Shown one piece after another: positions 48,531-59,494 of a stretch of DNA of 64,000 bases; within the stretch, counting starts at the first letter, position 1, and each line of letters starts with the position of its first letter. Origin of the DNA: Erwinia sp. E602 (lineage in GTDB: Bacteria; Pseudomonadota; Gammaproteobacteria; Enterobacterales; Enterobacteriaceae); contig NZ_CP046582.1 in assembly GCF_018141005.1 (NCBI RefSeq), positions 4,216,001 to 4,280,000 of the forward strand, given 5' to 3'. Under the pieces are notes generated by a model. The model saw only the letters and a program-made list of their open reading frames with translations, was not told where the DNA came from and did no database searches. Position numbers and translations under genes: made by a program.

Positions 48531-49265
48531 TTATTTCGCGCGCTGACGTACTGCTTCAAACAGACAGACGCCGGTGGCGACCGAAACGTTAAGCGAGGAG
48601 ACGCTGCCCGCCATCGGAATGCTGATCAGTTCGTCACAGTGCTCGCGGGTCAGGCGACGCATGCCTTCACCCTCGGCACCCATCACCATCGCCAGCGGGC
48701 CGGTCATTTTGCTCTGATAGACGTCGTGATCGGCTTCCCCTGCGGTGCCGACGATCCATACGTTGGCTTCCTGCAGCACGCGCATGGTGCGCGCCAGGTT
48801 AGTCACACGGATCAGCGGAATATGCTCCGCCGCGCCGCTGGCCACTTTTTTAGCCGTCGCGTTAAGCGCCGCAGAACGATCCTTCGGCACGATGATCGCG
48901 TGTACGCCAGCCGCATCCGCGCTGCGCATGCAGGCGCCGAGGTTGTGCGGATCGGTAACGCCGTCGAGGATCAGCAGGAACGGATTCTCCAGGCTGGCCA
49001 GCAGGTCCGGGATATCCCCTTCCTGATACTGACGCCCCGGCTTGACGCGGGCAATGATGCCCTGGTGGGACGCCTCTTCGGATTTGTTATCCAGCACCTG
49101 CTTGCTCGCCACCTGGATGACGATGCCCTGCGCTTCCAGCGCCTTTACCAGCGTGGTCAGGCGGCGGTCATCGCGGCCCTTCTGGATAAACACTTCCTGG
49201 AAACGCTGCGGATCGCTGTCCAGCAGCGCCTGCACGGCGTGAATACCAAATACAATTTCACTCAT
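48531..49265 (-). CDS. rlmB: 23S rRNA (guanosine2251-2'-O)-methyltransferase RlmB
   Basis: SpoU/TrmH-family enzyme that 2'-O-methylates G2251 in the peptidyl-transferase P loop. The 244-residue product has the N-terminal substrate-binding domain ([21 protein letters not shown]) and the knotted SPOUT domain with motifs [33 protein letters not shown] and [17 protein letters not shown]. It is downstream of rnr by 103 bp, with a stable hairpin between. Confidence 0.97.
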   Translation of the reverse strand: MSEIVFGIHAVQALLDSDPQRFQEVFIQKGRDDRRLTTLVKALEAQGIVIQVASKQVLDNKSEEASHQGIIARVKPGRQYQEGDIPDLLASLENPFLLILDGVTDPHNLGACMRSADAAGVHAIIVPKDRSAALNATAKKVASGAAEHIPLIRVTNLARTMRVLQEANVWIVGTAGEADHDVYQSKMTGPLAMVMGAEGEGMRRLTREHCDELISIPMAGSVSSLNVSVATGVCLFEAVRQRAK

Positions 49266-49297
49266 CTCATCAATCCGGTGGTTCGTTAATTATGCTG

Positions 49298-49324
49298 CCG
49301 GGGCGCAGACCAGCTGCGCCCCGG
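49298..49324 (-). repeat. Intercistronic hairpin between rnr and rlmB
   Basis: Perfect 11-bp stem CCGGGGCGCAG (49298-49308) with CTGCGCCCCGG (49314-49324) and a 5-nt loop. There is no T-run, so it is more likely an mRNA-stabilising or attenuating hairpin than a full terminator. Confidence 0.6.
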
Positions 49325-49368
49325 ACGTTAAGAGCAACGGGCGACACGCGCCGCCCGGCAGGCAGGCG

Positions 49369-51813
49369 CTACTGCTCGCTGCCGCTGTTTTTCTTGCTGC
49401 GTTTTGCCCGGGTGGCTGCAGCAATTTTGCGGGTTTTATCAGACGGTTTGCGCGGCTTTTTCTCCGCTTTATCACCCGGCGCGGCTGCCTGCTCTTTCGG
49501 CGCACGGGCGCTGCTGTCACGCTCGGCACTGGCACCTTTACGCGGCGCACGACGGCGGCTGCCGCTGTTTTTCGCACCGCCACGCTTCTCACGCTCGCGC
49601 TCGGTTTTACCTTCGCCACGTGGTTTACGGGCGCTGGAGATCAGCGCAAAGTCGATTTTGCGCTCGTCCATATGCACCGCGTTAACCCGTACTTCAACCG
49701 TATCGCCGAGGCGATAGCTGCGCCCGCCGGATTCGCCGATCAGGCGCTGGCCGACGGCGTCAAACCGGTAGTAGTCATTATCCAGCGAGGAGACGTGCAC
49801 CAGGCCATCGATAAACAGGTCGTTCAGGCGCACGAAGAAGCCAAAACCGGTCACGCTGGAGATCACGCCGGTAAAGGCTTCGCCGACCTGGTCCTGCATA
49901 AAGTCACACTTCAGCCAGTCCGCTACGTCGCGGGTGGCTTCATCCGCCCGGCGTTCGGTCATCGAACAGTGCTGGCCGAAATGCAGCATCTGCTGCAGAT
50001 CGTAGTGGTAGCCACCGGTCGGCGTGGTGTTGGCCTCACTGCCGTTCTCTTTTGCCAGCAGGTACTTAATCGCACGGTGCAGCAGCAGGTCCGGGTAGCG
50101 GCGGATGGGTGAAGTGAAGTGGGCGTAGGAGGCCAGCGCCAGGCCGAAGTGGCCACGGTTTTCCGGATCGTACACCGCCTGCTTCATTGAGCGCAGCAGC
50201 ATGGTCTGCAGCATTTCGTGATCCGGACGGCCGGCGATCTGCTTCAGCAGGTCGGCGTAGTCCAGCGGCTGTGGCTTCGTTCCACCCGGCAGCGTCAGGC
50301 CCAGCTCGTTCAGCACCGAGCGGAAGCTCTTGATGTTCTCATCACTTGGGCGATCGTGGTCGCGGAACAGCGCCGGTTCGTTGTTCTTCTCAACAAAGCG
50401 CGCCGAGGCGATGTTCGCCAGGATCATGCACTCTTCAATCAGCTTGTGGGCATCGTTACGCGCCACCAGCTCAACGCGCTCGATGCGGCGATCGGCGTTG
50501 AAGACAAACTTGGCTTCATCCGTTTCGAACGAGATGCCGCCGCGCTGCTCGCGGGATTTCTCCAGCGCCAGGTACATGCGGTGCAGCTCTTCCAGGTCCT
50601 GTACCAGCGGCTCGTACTGCTGACGCAGCTCCTGATTGCCCTGCAGGATGTTCCACACCTTGTTGTAGGTCAGGCGGGCAAAGGAGTTCATTACCGCTTC
50701 GTAGTGCTTGTAGCCGGTCAGCTTACCGGTAGACGAGATAGTCATCTCGCACACCATACACAGGCGGTCTACTTCCGGGTTCAGCGAGCACAGGCCGTTA
50801 GACAGCACTTCCGGCAGCATCGGTACCACCTGTGAAGGGAAGTAGACCGAGGTGCCGCGGTTGACCGCTTCATCATCCAGCGGAGTCCCCGGGCGCACGT
50901 AGTAGCTGACGTCAGCAATCGCTACCCACAGCCGCCAGCCGCCGCCGCGTTTACGTTCGCAGAACACTGCGTCATCGAAGTCACGGGCGTCTTCGCCGTC
51001 GATGGTCACCAGCGGCAGGTCGCGCAGGTCAACACGACCGCGTTTCGCCTCTTCCGGCACCTCTTCGCTCAGGCCGGCAATCTGTTTTTCCAGCGCTTCC
51101 GGCCAGACGTGCGGAATATCATGGGTGCGCAGCGCCATATCGACGGCCATGCTGGTGCCCATATTGTCGCCCAGCACTTCCACCACTTTACCGACGGCTT
51201 TGCTGCGGCGGGTCGGACGCTGGGTCAGCTCCACCACCACCACATAACCCATGCGCGCGCCCATCAGCTCTTCGGCCGGCACCAGGATATCGAAGCTCAG
51301 GCGGCTGTCGTCCGGGACTACAAAGCCCACACCGCTCTCGGTGAAGTAGCGACCAACGATCTGGCCATTGCGCGGCTCAACCACGCGCACCATACGTGCT
51401 TCACGGCGGCCCTTGCGGTCGGCGCCCATCGCCTGCGCGAGGATCACGTCGCCATGCATACACATTTTCATCTGTTCGGCAGAGAGGTAGAGATCGTCCT
51501 TGCTGCCTTCAATACGCAGGAAGCCAAAGCCGTCGCGGTGGCCGATCACTTTGCCTTTCAGCAGGTCGAGGCGTTCCGGCAGCGCGTAGCACTGGCGGCG
51601 GGTAAACACCAGCTGACCATCGCGTTCCATGGCGCGCAGGCGGCGGCGCAGCGCTTCAGTCTGCTCCTCGCCGCTAATGGCGAGTTCGTCTGCCAGCTCT
51701 TCACGGCTGGCCGGGCTCGTCCGTTTATCCAGATGAGCAAGAATAAATTCGCGGCTGGGAATCGGGTTTTCGTATTTCTCAGCTTCGCGGTCCTGAAAAG
51801 GATCTTTTGACAT
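49369..51813 (-). CDS. rnr: Exoribonuclease R (RNase R)
   Basis: Processive 3'-5' exoribonuclease that can degrade structured RNA; active in rRNA quality control, trans-translation and cold shock. The 814-residue protein has an N-terminal helix-turn-helix ([20 protein letters not shown]), cold-shock domains, the RNB domain with active-site aspartates in [19 protein letters not shown], an S1 domain ([26 protein letters not shown]) and a long Lys/Arg/Ser/Ala-rich tail. It lies 16 bp after nsrR in the same direction, forming nsrR-rnr-rlmB. Confidence 0.98.
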   Translation of the reverse strand: MSKDPFQDREAEKYENPIPSREFILAHLDKRTSPASREELADELAISGEEQTEALRRRLRAMERDGQLVFTRRQCYALPERLDLLKGKVIGHRDGFGFLRIEGSKDDLYLSAEQMKMCMHGDVILAQAMGADRKGRREARMVRVVEPRNGQIVGRYFTESGVGFVVPDDSRLSFDILVPAEELMGARMGYVVVVELTQRPTRRSKAVGKVVEVLGDNMGTSMAVDMALRTHDIPHVWPEALEKQIAGLSEEVPEEAKRGRVDLRDLPLVTIDGEDARDFDDAVFCERKRGGGWRLWVAIADVSYYVRPGTPLDDEAVNRGTSVYFPSQVVPMLPEVLSNGLCSLNPEVDRLCMVCEMTISSTGKLTGYKHYEAVMNSFARLTYNKVWNILQGNQELRQQYEPLVQDLEELHRMYLALEKSREQRGGISFETDEAKFVFNADRRIERVELVARNDAHKLIEECMILANIASARFVEKNNEPALFRDHDRPSDENIKSFRSVLNELGLTLPGGTKPQPLDYADLLKQIAGRPDHEMLQTMLLRSMKQAVYDPENRGHFGLALASYAHFTSPIRRYPDLLLHRAIKYLLAKENGSEANTTPTGGYHYDLQQMLHFGQHCSMTERRADEATRDVADWLKCDFMQDQVGEAFTGVISSVTGFGFFVRLNDLFIDGLVHVSSLDNDYYRFDAVGQRLIGESGGRSYRLGDTVEVRVNAVHMDERKIDFALISSARKPRGEGKTEREREKRGGAKNSGSRRRAPRKGASAERDSSARAPKEQAAAPGDKAEKKPRKPSDKTRKIAAATRAKRSKKNSGSEQ

Positions 51814-51829
51814 CGAGGTTCCTCCGTTG

Positions 51830-52273
51830 TCAGCTGCTGAGTGAAGGTCGTTCAGTCAGCAAAATTTTGTAGAGCGGATGGTTGTCTTCAACCAGATCGG
51901 CCAGAGTGTAATTATCCAGTTCGCGCAGAAAACTCTGCACGGCGTCATACAGCGCCTTCTTCAGGCGGCAGGCGGAGGTAATATGGCAAAACTCCTCGCT
52001 GCAGTTGACCAGCTGCAGTGGCTCCATATCGCGCACCACCTGGCCGACAACGATATCGCTGGCTGATTTACCCAGACGAATACCGCCGTTTTTACCCCGC
52101 ACGGCAGCGACATAACCGTTACGGCTAAGTTGATTGATAACTTTGACCATATGATTACGCGACACGCCGTAGGTGTCGGTAACTTCGCTAATGCTGGTCA
52201 TCTTCCCCTCCGGCAGAGAGGCAAGGAAGATCAGCGCGCGTAAACCGTAATCGGTGAAGCTGGTTAGCTGCAC
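51830..52273 (-). CDS. nsrR: Nitric-oxide-sensing repressor NsrR
   Basis: Rrf2-family repressor with a [Fe-S] cluster that nitric oxide destroys, relieving repression of NO-detoxification genes such as hmp. The GTG at 52273 gives a 147-residue protein beginning [21 protein letters not shown], as in E. coli; an ATG 30 bp upstream would add residues without homology. The three cluster cysteines are in [15 protein letters not shown]. The recognition helix region is [21 protein letters not shown]. Confidence 0.96.
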   Translation of the reverse strand: MQLTSFTDYGLRALIFLASLPEGKMTSISEVTDTYGVSRNHMVKVINQLSRNGYVAAVRGKNGGIRLGKSASDIVVGQVVRDMEPLQLVNCSEEFCHITSACRLKKALYDAVQSFLRELDNYTLADLVEDNHPLYKILLTERPSLSS

Positions 52274-52443
52274 AGTGACCTCAGAGAGACAGCCTGAACT
52301 CATGCCGTCATCCGCTTAAAACAGGAATTAACAATGATAATAAACCAGCCACTGCTAAAGCGGGCTATTTTATTTATTGCGGGAAAAATCATGGTGGCAC
52401 AGCAGACGGGAACGGCAGGAAACCGGTGCGGGAGAATAACTGA

Positions 52444-52458
52444 CCGGGCAATGCCCGG
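52444..52458. terminator. Small hairpin between the ERIC element and nsrR
   Basis: Stem CCGGGC (52444-52449) with GCCCGG (52453-52458). It may add to purA termination; there is no T-run. Confidence 0.35.
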
Positions 52459-52468
52459 CCAGTATACA

Positions 52469-52582
52469 CGTCATCCTTCAAGCTGCCTCTGCGTTGGCTG
52501 CTCTCGTTCACCCCAGTCACATAGTTTTCTATGTTCCCGGGGATTCACTCCTTTGCCGCCTTGATGCATCTTGAATGATTTT
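52469..52582. repeat. ERIC (IRU) repeat between purA and nsrR
   Basis: Second copy of the element found in rnpB. Outer arms TCATCCTTCAAG and CTTGAATGA pair with a small bulge. The inner stem ACATAG/CTATGT (52518-52523 with 52528-52533) differs from the rnpB copy by paired changes. It starts 14 bp after the purA stop and would be transcribed from purA read-through toward nsrR. Confidence 0.92.
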
Positions 52583-52595
52583 GTGTAGAGCATAA

Positions 52596-53897
<1,302 letters not shown>

Positions 53898-54018
53898 TCA
53901 AAATCACCGATTGCTTAAAAATGGATTCTACCATCGTCATTTTCGTCTTTCAGCTGTTTTAGCATACGATTGCGTACTTTTTTGCCGGAGCCGCGCCACA
54001 GCGCGCTACAGCTCACAC

Positions 54019-54219
54019 TTAACCGCCGTTGCCCCGGCTGACCATGTAGAAAATTACGGCCCCGGCCACCGCCAGCCCGCCGCCAATACGCCGCAGTAAA
54101 CTGTCAGGCAGCTGTGCCATCGACAGGATCATCCGCCGCCACAGGCGCGGTACCAGCATCGGCCCCAGTCCTTCCAGCACCAGTACCAGCCCCACAGCCA
54201 TCCATACCGCTGTATTCAT
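54019..54219 (-). CDS. yjeT: YjeT (DUF2065) small inner-membrane protein
   Basis: A 66-residue two-helix membrane protein of DUF2065, function unknown. MNTAVWMAVGLVLVLEGLGPML and LLRRIGGGLAVAGAVIFYMVS are the two hydrophobic segments, closely matching E. coli YjeT. The start at 54219 follows this alignment. The position between hflC and purA is conserved. Confidence 0.92.
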   Translation of the reverse strand: MNTAVWMAVGLVLVLEGLGPMLVPRLWRRMILSMAQLPDSLLRRIGGGLAVAGAVIFYMVSRGNGG

Positions 54220-54266
54220 TGAAATGCGTCTCGTAGGTTCACATGATGAGTGGCGAATGTCGCCCA

Positions 54267-54292
54267 TAAAAAAAGGCCGGAAAATCCGGCCT
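54267..54292 (-). terminator. Terminator of the hflKC transcript
   Basis: Stem AGGCCGGA (54274-54281) with TCCGGCCT (54285-54292), AAA loop, followed on the minus strand by seven T. It lies 21 bp after the hflC stop. Confidence 0.9.
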
Positions 54293-54312
54293 CTGGCAGT
54301 CACAGCAAAGGA

Positions 54313-55317
54313 TTAGCGGGCGGTAGCGGACGGATTCTTCATAAAGCGGAAGAAGTCACTGTCCGGGCTCATCACCATCACGTCCTGATTGCTCTTAAAG
54401 CTGTTTTCATAGGCGCGCAGGCTACGGATGAAAGCGTAGAAATCCGGATCCTGGCTAAAGGCGTTGGCAAACAGCTTGGCCGCTTCCGCATCACCTTCAC
54501 CCTGAGTGATCAGCGCCTGACGACGGGCCTCAGCCAGCGTGCGCTCAACCTCGTAATCGGCCTGAGCACGAACCTTGGCCGCTTCTTCCGCACCCTGGGC
54601 GCGCTGGCTACGCGCGACGGACTCACGCTCGGCACGCATACGGGCATAGATCGCGTCGGAGACTTCGGTCGGCAGGTTGATCTGCTTGATCCGCACGTCC
54701 ACCACCTGAATGCCCAGCGCGGCCATACTGTTCGGGTTGATCGACGGCTCGTTGCCGGTGGTTTCACGCTCTACGCGCGCCGCCACTGAGGCAATCGCAT
54801 CATCCGCTGCCGGCGTGGCAACTTCATCATCCTGACCGGCACTACCGGTATTCAGCGCATCACGCACGTCGGTGGTCAGACGGCCGCGGGAATCGGTGAC
54901 GATATCCTTCACGTCCAGACGGCCAATCTCAGAACGCAGACGGTCACTGAACTTACGCTTCAGCAGCACTTCGGCCTGAGAAACATCACCACCGCCGGTG
55001 GCGAGGTAGTAACGGCTGAAGTCGCTGATCCGCCATTTGATGTAGGAATCGACGATCAGATCTTTCTTCTCTTTGGTCACGAAGCGGTCGGCCTGGTTAT
55101 CCATGGTCTGGATACGGGCGTCGAGGGTCTTCACTGACTCAAGGAACGGGATCTTGAAGTGCAGGCCCGGTGCATACACCAGCGGCTTGTTCTCATCGTC
55201 ACGCAGAACTTTGCCGAAGCGCATCACGATGCCACGCTGCCCTTCCTGAACCACAAACAGTGACGCGTACAGCACCACCAGCACAACAATCAATAATACG
55301 ATTAATGGCTTACGCAT
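54313..55317 (-). CDS. hflC: FtsH modulator HflC
   Basis: A 334-residue SPFH/prohibitin-domain protein with one N-terminal membrane helix (PLIVLLIVVLVVLYASLFVV). With HflK it forms the large periplasmic cage around the FtsH protease and modulates degradation of membrane proteins. SPFH features: EGQRGIVMRFGKVLRD, IPFLESVKTLDARIQTMD, long coiled coil ERESVARSQRAQGAEEAAKV. It starts 3 bp after hflK. Confidence 0.98.
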   Translation of the reverse strand: MRKPLIVLLIVVLVVLYASLFVVQEGQRGIVMRFGKVLRDDENKPLVYAPGLHFKIPFLESVKTLDARIQTMDNQADRFVTKEKKDLIVDSYIKWRISDFSRYYLATGGGDVSQAEVLLKRKFSDRLRSEIGRLDVKDIVTDSRGRLTTDVRDALNTGSAGQDDEVATPAADDAIASVAARVERETTGNEPSINPNSMAALGIQVVDVRIKQINLPTEVSDAIYARMRAERESVARSQRAQGAEEAAKVRAQADYEVERTLAEARRQALITQGEGDAEAAKLFANAFSQDPDFYAFIRSLRAYENSFKSNQDVMVMSPDSDFFRFMKNPSATAR

Positions 55318-55320
55318 CGT

Positions 55321-56571
55321 TTACTCTCTCCCTTCGCGCTGGGTATCGGTACGCTGAGCGTTCACCCGGCGCTGATCCATGATGTCGTCCGGACTGAACG
55401 ACGTACTGCCCGTGGCGCGATCGTTACTGCCTGAAGATGTCGGCAGACGAGACAGGGGGTTGCTCCCTTCGCGACTGCTGGTCGCTCCGCCGGCCTGTCC
55501 ACGCATCAGTTGATCCAGCGGCAGCACCATCAGGCTGTTGCCTTTATCGTTAACCAGCACCTTGCGGGTGTGGCCAAGCACGCGTTCCATGGTCTCGATA
55601 TAGAGACGCTCACGGGTAATCTGCGGTGCCGCTTTGTATTCCGGCAGAATACGCGCAAAGCTGTCGACTTCACCCTGCGCTTCCAGCGTTACGCGGGACT
55701 TGTAAGCACGGGCTTTTTCGAGAATACCCTGCGCATCACCACGCGCACGCGGCAGCTTATCGTTGGCGTAGGCTTCCGCTTCACGGACTGCCTGCTCGCG
55801 GTTTTCACGCGCGGCGATCGCATCATCGAAGGAGGCCTTCACATCTTCCGGTGGACGCGCGGTCTGGAAGTTGACGTCCAGCAGGGTGATACCCATATCG
55901 TACGGGCGCACGGTCTCTTCCAGCTCACGCTGGGTTTCGCTACGCACCACGGTACGCCCTTCGGTCAGGATACGATCCATCGTTGAGCGGCCAATCACGC
56001 CGCGCAGCGCGCTGTCGGTGGCCTGACGCAGGCTGTCGTCTGCGCTGGTGACGGCGAACAGATAGCGTTCCGGGTTAGTGACGCGGTACTGCACGTTCAT
56101 CTCAACGCGGACCACGTTCTCATCGGAGGTCAGCATGGTGCCGGAAGCTGACAGCTCGCGTACCGCCTCTACGTTCACCGCGCGAACCTGGTCGATAAAG
56201 GTCGGCTTCCAGTTAAGGCCCGGCTCAACCAGATGGCTGAACTTACCAAAGCGTGTCACCACGCCACGTTCTGCTTCTTTGATGGTGTAGAAACCGCTGG
56301 CGGCCCAAATCACCACCGCCGCAACGCCGACAATCCCGACCAGACGCCCGCCGTTACCCGGCCTGCGCTGACCACCGTCACCGTTATCACTATTCTTGTT
56401 ACCACCGCCCAGGCCACCGAGCTTGCTGCTCAGCTTACGGAAGATATCATCAAGATCGGGAGGCCCCTTATCGCGCCCTCCCTTATTTCCCCCAGAGTTG
56501 CCGCCTTGATTATTGCTGCTTCCCCACGGGTCGCGGTCCTGTCCGTTATTCCCGGGCTGATTCCACGCCAT
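55321..56571 (-). CDS. hflK: FtsH modulator HflK
   Basis: The 416-residue partner of HflC. It has a Gly/Asn-rich cytoplasmic N-terminus (NNQGGNSGGNKGGRDKGPPD), a membrane helix (LVGIVGVAAVVIWAASGFY, about 78-97) and an SPFH domain (EAERGVVTRFGKFSHLVEPGLNW) with a long coiled coil. Length agrees with E. coli (419). It precedes hflC and follows hflX by 64 bp. Confidence 0.98.
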   Translation of the reverse strand: MAWNQPGNNGQDRDPWGSSNNQGGNSGGNKGGRDKGPPDLDDIFRKLSSKLGGLGGGNKNSDNGDGGQRRPGNGGRLVGIVGVAAVVIWAASGFYTIKEAERGVVTRFGKFSHLVEPGLNWKPTFIDQVRAVNVEAVRELSASGTMLTSDENVVRVEMNVQYRVTNPERYLFAVTSADDSLRQATDSALRGVIGRSTMDRILTEGRTVVRSETQRELEETVRPYDMGITLLDVNFQTARPPEDVKASFDDAIAARENREQAVREAEAYANDKLPRARGDAQGILEKARAYKSRVTLEAQGEVDSFARILPEYKAAPQITRERLYIETMERVLGHTRKVLVNDKGNSLMVLPLDQLMRGQAGGATSSREGSNPLSRLPTSSGSNDRATGSTSFSPDDIMDQRRVNAQRTDTQREGRE

Positions 56572-56635
56572 GTTTATACTCCATTAATTGTGTGTGCGGT
56601 GGTACCCCAGGCCGGGATACGCGTGTCAGGCAAAA

Positions 56636-57919
56636 TCAGTTAACAATGTAATTCGCCAGCGTCGGTTCCTGTTTACACAGGCGGCGCCAGTCGACGATCG
56701 GCATACGCACGTGCATTCCCACGCTGCCATCTTCTTCGTTCCACTCTTTTTCAATCGCGTGAAGCTGATAAAAACGGCTGCGCAGCCGCCCCGCTTCCGG
56801 CGGCAGACGTAAATCAACCTGAGCGATCTCGCCGGCCAGCCGCTCGGTCAGCGCCTGGAACAACAGCGGCAACCCGACGCCGGTTTGGGCAGAGAGCCAG
56901 ACCCGAATGGGCCGGTTCTCTTCATCGCGATCGATACGTGGCTCAAAACCGTCCAGCATATCGATTTTATTCATCACCAGCAGGCTGGGGATCTGATCGG
57001 ACTCAATCTCTTCCAGCACCACGTTAACCGCCTCGATGTTTTCCTCAAGGCGCACGTCGGCGGCGTCAATCACGTGCAACAGCAGCGTTGCCTCGCGCGT
57101 CTCCTGCAGCGTGGCCTTAAACGCGGCCACGAGGTCGTGTGGCAAATGGCGAATAAAGCCGACGGTATCGGCCAGCACCACTTCACCGACGTCGGCGACG
57201 TCCACCCGGCGCAGGGTCGGGTCGAGGGTGGCAAACAGCTGGTCTGCCGCATAAACGTCGGCAGAGGTTAAGCGGTTAAACAGGGTGGATTTACCAGCGT
57301 TGGTATAGCCCACCAGAGACACGGTCGGCACATCGGCCTTGTTACGCGCCTGCCTGCCCTGCTCACGCTGTTTTTCAACGCGCGACAGGCGGGAAAGAAT
57401 CAGGGTAATGCGGTTACGCAGTAAACGACGGTCGGTTTCCAGCTGAGTTTCCCCTGGGCCACGTAAACCAATACCGCCTTTCTGGCGCTCAAGGTGCGTC
57501 CAGCCGCGAACCAGACGGGTGGCAAGGTGGCGCAGCTGCGCGAGCTCTACCTGCAGTTTACCTTCGTGGGTGCGCGCGCGCTGGGCGAAGATATCAAGGA
57601 TCAGTCCGGTACGGTCAATTACCCGGCACTGACACAGCGCTTCCAGATTACGCTCCTGCGCCGGCGTTAAGGCATGATCGAACAGTACCACCGTGGCACC
57701 GCTCTCTTTTACCGCCTCGGCAATTTCTGCCGCTTTACCTTCACCCACAAAATATTTCGGGAGGGGCGCTTTGCGGCTGCCGGTTACGACACGCAACGCT
57801 TCCACGCCGGCGGAAGAGACCAGAGATTCAAACTCCTGGAGGTCTTCCATATCCCGATCCTGGGTAAAGTAGATGTGAACCAGTACGGCGTGCTCACCGG
57901 CATCATAACGGTCAAACAA
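56636..57919 (-). CDS. hflX: Ribosome-associated GTPase HflX
   Basis: Heat-inducible GTPase (with ATP-dependent RNA helicase activity) that splits stalled 70S ribosomes. The 427-residue product has an N-terminal HflX domain ([20 protein letters not shown]), a helical linker with the [17 protein letters not shown] glycine-rich motif, and the G domain: [18 protein letters not shown] (G1), [10 protein letters not shown] (G3), NKIDML (G4). The start is TTG at 57919, giving [15 protein letters not shown] as in E. coli. It lies 209 bp downstream of hfq. Confidence 0.97.
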   Translation of the reverse strand: MFDRYDAGEHAVLVHIYFTQDRDMEDLQEFESLVSSAGVEALRVVTGSRKAPLPKYFVGEGKAAEIAEAVKESGATVVLFDHALTPAQERNLEALCQCRVIDRTGLILDIFAQRARTHEGKLQVELAQLRHLATRLVRGWTHLERQKGGIGLRGPGETQLETDRRLLRNRITLILSRLSRVEKQREQGRQARNKADVPTVSLVGYTNAGKSTLFNRLTSADVYAADQLFATLDPTLRRVDVADVGEVVLADTVGFIRHLPHDLVAAFKATLQETREATLLLHVIDAADVRLEENIEAVNVVLEEIESDQIPSLLVMNKIDMLDGFEPRIDRDEENRPIRVWLSAQTGVGLPLLFQALTERLAGEIAQVDLRLPPEAGRLRSRFYQLHAIEKEWNEEDGSVGMHVRMPIVDWRRLCKQEPTLANYIVN

Positions 57920-58076
57920 TATTGCAACCTCTCGGAACCCTGTGAAACCTGATGCGCGATGGCCTTACGGCGTCAAATTCAGATTAATTTGCGCGTTCGG
58001 CTCGGCGAACGGCTTGTATGCGCGATTTCGCTCCGCTCCGGGCGAATGAGGAAACCGGCTTAACGTCTTTGCCAGG

Positions 58077-58107
58077 ACGGGGTGTCTGCTGGCTGGCAGA
58101 GCCCCGT
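58077..58107 (-). terminator. Hairpin after hfq
   Basis: ACGGGG (58077-58082) with CCCCGT (58102-58107), 21 bp after the hfq stop. The loop is long (19 nt, partly self-paired by CTGC/GCAG), so it is a weak call. Confidence 0.35.
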
Positions 58108-58128
58108 CATGGTGGGACAGTGACTTAC

Positions 58129-58440
58129 TTACTCAGCGTCGTCATTGTCTTGTGCAGGCTGGGAAGACCCACCCTGATTGCTACCGCCGTGATGATAGTT
58201 GCTGCTTCCGCCACCCGCATTGTTGCTGTGGTGGGAGACCGGACGGGACGGGACAACGGTAGAGATCGCGTGCTTATACACCATCTGGCTAACCGTGTTT
58301 TTCAGCAAAATAACAAACTGGTCAAACGACTCGATCTGCCCCTGCAGTTTAATGCCGTTGACCAAATAAATTGAAACCGGAACACGTTCGCGACGCAGTG
58401 CGTTCAAGAACGGATCTTGCAAAGATTGCCCCTTAGCCAT
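58129..58440 (-). CDS. hfq: RNA chaperone Hfq
   Basis: Hexameric Sm-like protein that stabilises small RNAs and pairs them with mRNAs. The 103-residue product begins [20 protein letters not shown] and keeps both Sm motifs ([21 protein letters not shown] and [17 protein letters not shown]). The C-terminal tail is Gly/Asn/Ser/His-rich and ends in the acidic tip AQDNDDAE that auto-regulates RNA release. It is downstream of miaA by 103 bp. In E. coli hfq is transcribed from promoters in the miaA region. Confidence 0.98.
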   Translation of the reverse strand: MAKGQSLQDPFLNALRRERVPVSIYLVNGIKLQGQIESFDQFVILLKNTVSQMVYKHAISTVVPSRPVSHHSNNAGGGSSNYHHGGSNQGGSSQPAQDNDDAE

Positions 58441-58543
58441 TCTATCTTTTCCTTATATGCTTGTTGTTTATAACTTTAAGAACCTTGCAGTTCGAAATAC
58501 GACCTAAAAAATTTGCGCACGATAACAAACCAATTGTACACAA

Positions 58544-59494
58544 TCACCCATGCTTAGCACTAAGAACCTGTAGCACGCTGGCATACGCCGCCTCAGGATG
58601 TTCGCTGTCAAGCCAGTGAACGTTTTCCCAACCGCGTAACCAGGTTATCTGGCGCTTAGCCAACTGCCGGGTCGCGCAAATTCCCCGATAAACCATTTCA
58701 TCGTAATCAATTTCGCCCGACAAAAATAACCACATCTGGCGATAACCAACACAACGAATGGAAGGCATATCCGTATGCAAATCACCTCGTGCAAACAGTG
58801 CCCGAGCCTCCGCTTCAAACCCTGACGCCAGCATCTGATGAAAGCGCTGCTCAATACGCTGATGGATCAGCTCGCGATTCGCGGGTGCGATAGCAAACTG
58901 GGCCACATCATAAGGCAGAGCTTCACCGGATGTTTTCGTCAGTTCCGTTAAAGTTTTACCCGAAATAAAAAAAACTTCCAGTGCTCGCGAGAGTCTCTGG
59001 GGATCATTCGGATGAATACGAGCGCCAGCAACGGGATCTATGTCACATAACTGACCGTGCAGCGCTTCCCAGCCCTGCTCACTCGCCATCTGCTCTATAC
59101 GCTGACGCACTTCAGGATCCGCCGGGGGCAACGGCGACAATCCTTCCAGCAACGCCTTGTAGTAGAGCATGGTGCCACCAACAAGCAGCGGGATGTTGCC
59201 CCGCGCGGTAATCTCCGCCATTTCAGCCAGCGCATCACGACGGAATTCGGCGGCGGAATAGCTTTCTGCCGGATCGCGGATGTCCAGCAAACGATGGGGT
59301 GCCAACGCCAGCTCATCACTGGTGGGCTTAGCGGTTCCGATATCCATCCCGCGGTAGATCAGCGCAGAATCCACGCTAATCAGTTCAACCGGCTGGGTCT
59401 GGCGTAGCGCCATGGCCAGAGCCGTTTTACCCGAGGCCGTTGGCCCCATCAAAAATATCGCCTTCGGCAGGCCAGCCTTAGATTGTTCACTCAT
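58544..59494 (-). CDS. miaA: tRNA dimethylallyltransferase MiaA
   Basis: Transfers a dimethylallyl group to N6 of A37 in tRNAs reading codons that begin with U. The 316-residue product has the P-loop [17 protein letters not shown], the catalytic [16 protein letters not shown] and the tRNA-binding [10 protein letters not shown] segment. Its ATG overlaps the mutL stop (ATGA). Order mutL-miaA-hfq-hflX matches E. coli. Confidence 0.98.
   Translation of the reverse strand: MSEQSKAGLPKAIFLMGPTASGKTALAMALRQTQPVELISVDSALIYRGMDIGTAKPTSDELALAPHRLLDIRDPAESYSAAEFRRDALAEMAEITARGNIPLLVGGTMLYYKALLEGLSPLPPADPEVRQRIEQMASEQGWEALHGQLCDIDPVAGARIHPNDPQRLSRALEVFFISGKTLTELTKTSGEALPYDVAQFAIAPANRELIHQRIEQRFHQMLASGFEAEARALFARGDLHTDMPSIRCVGYRQMWLFLSGEIDYDEMVYRGICATRQLAKRQITWLRGWENVHWLDSEHPEAAYASVLQVLSAKHG

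Noticed and set aside
57960-58128. Possible tRNA or small RNA between hflX and hfq
   Set aside because: No cloverleaf elements such as GGTTCRA were found, and no promoter-terminator pair is evident.
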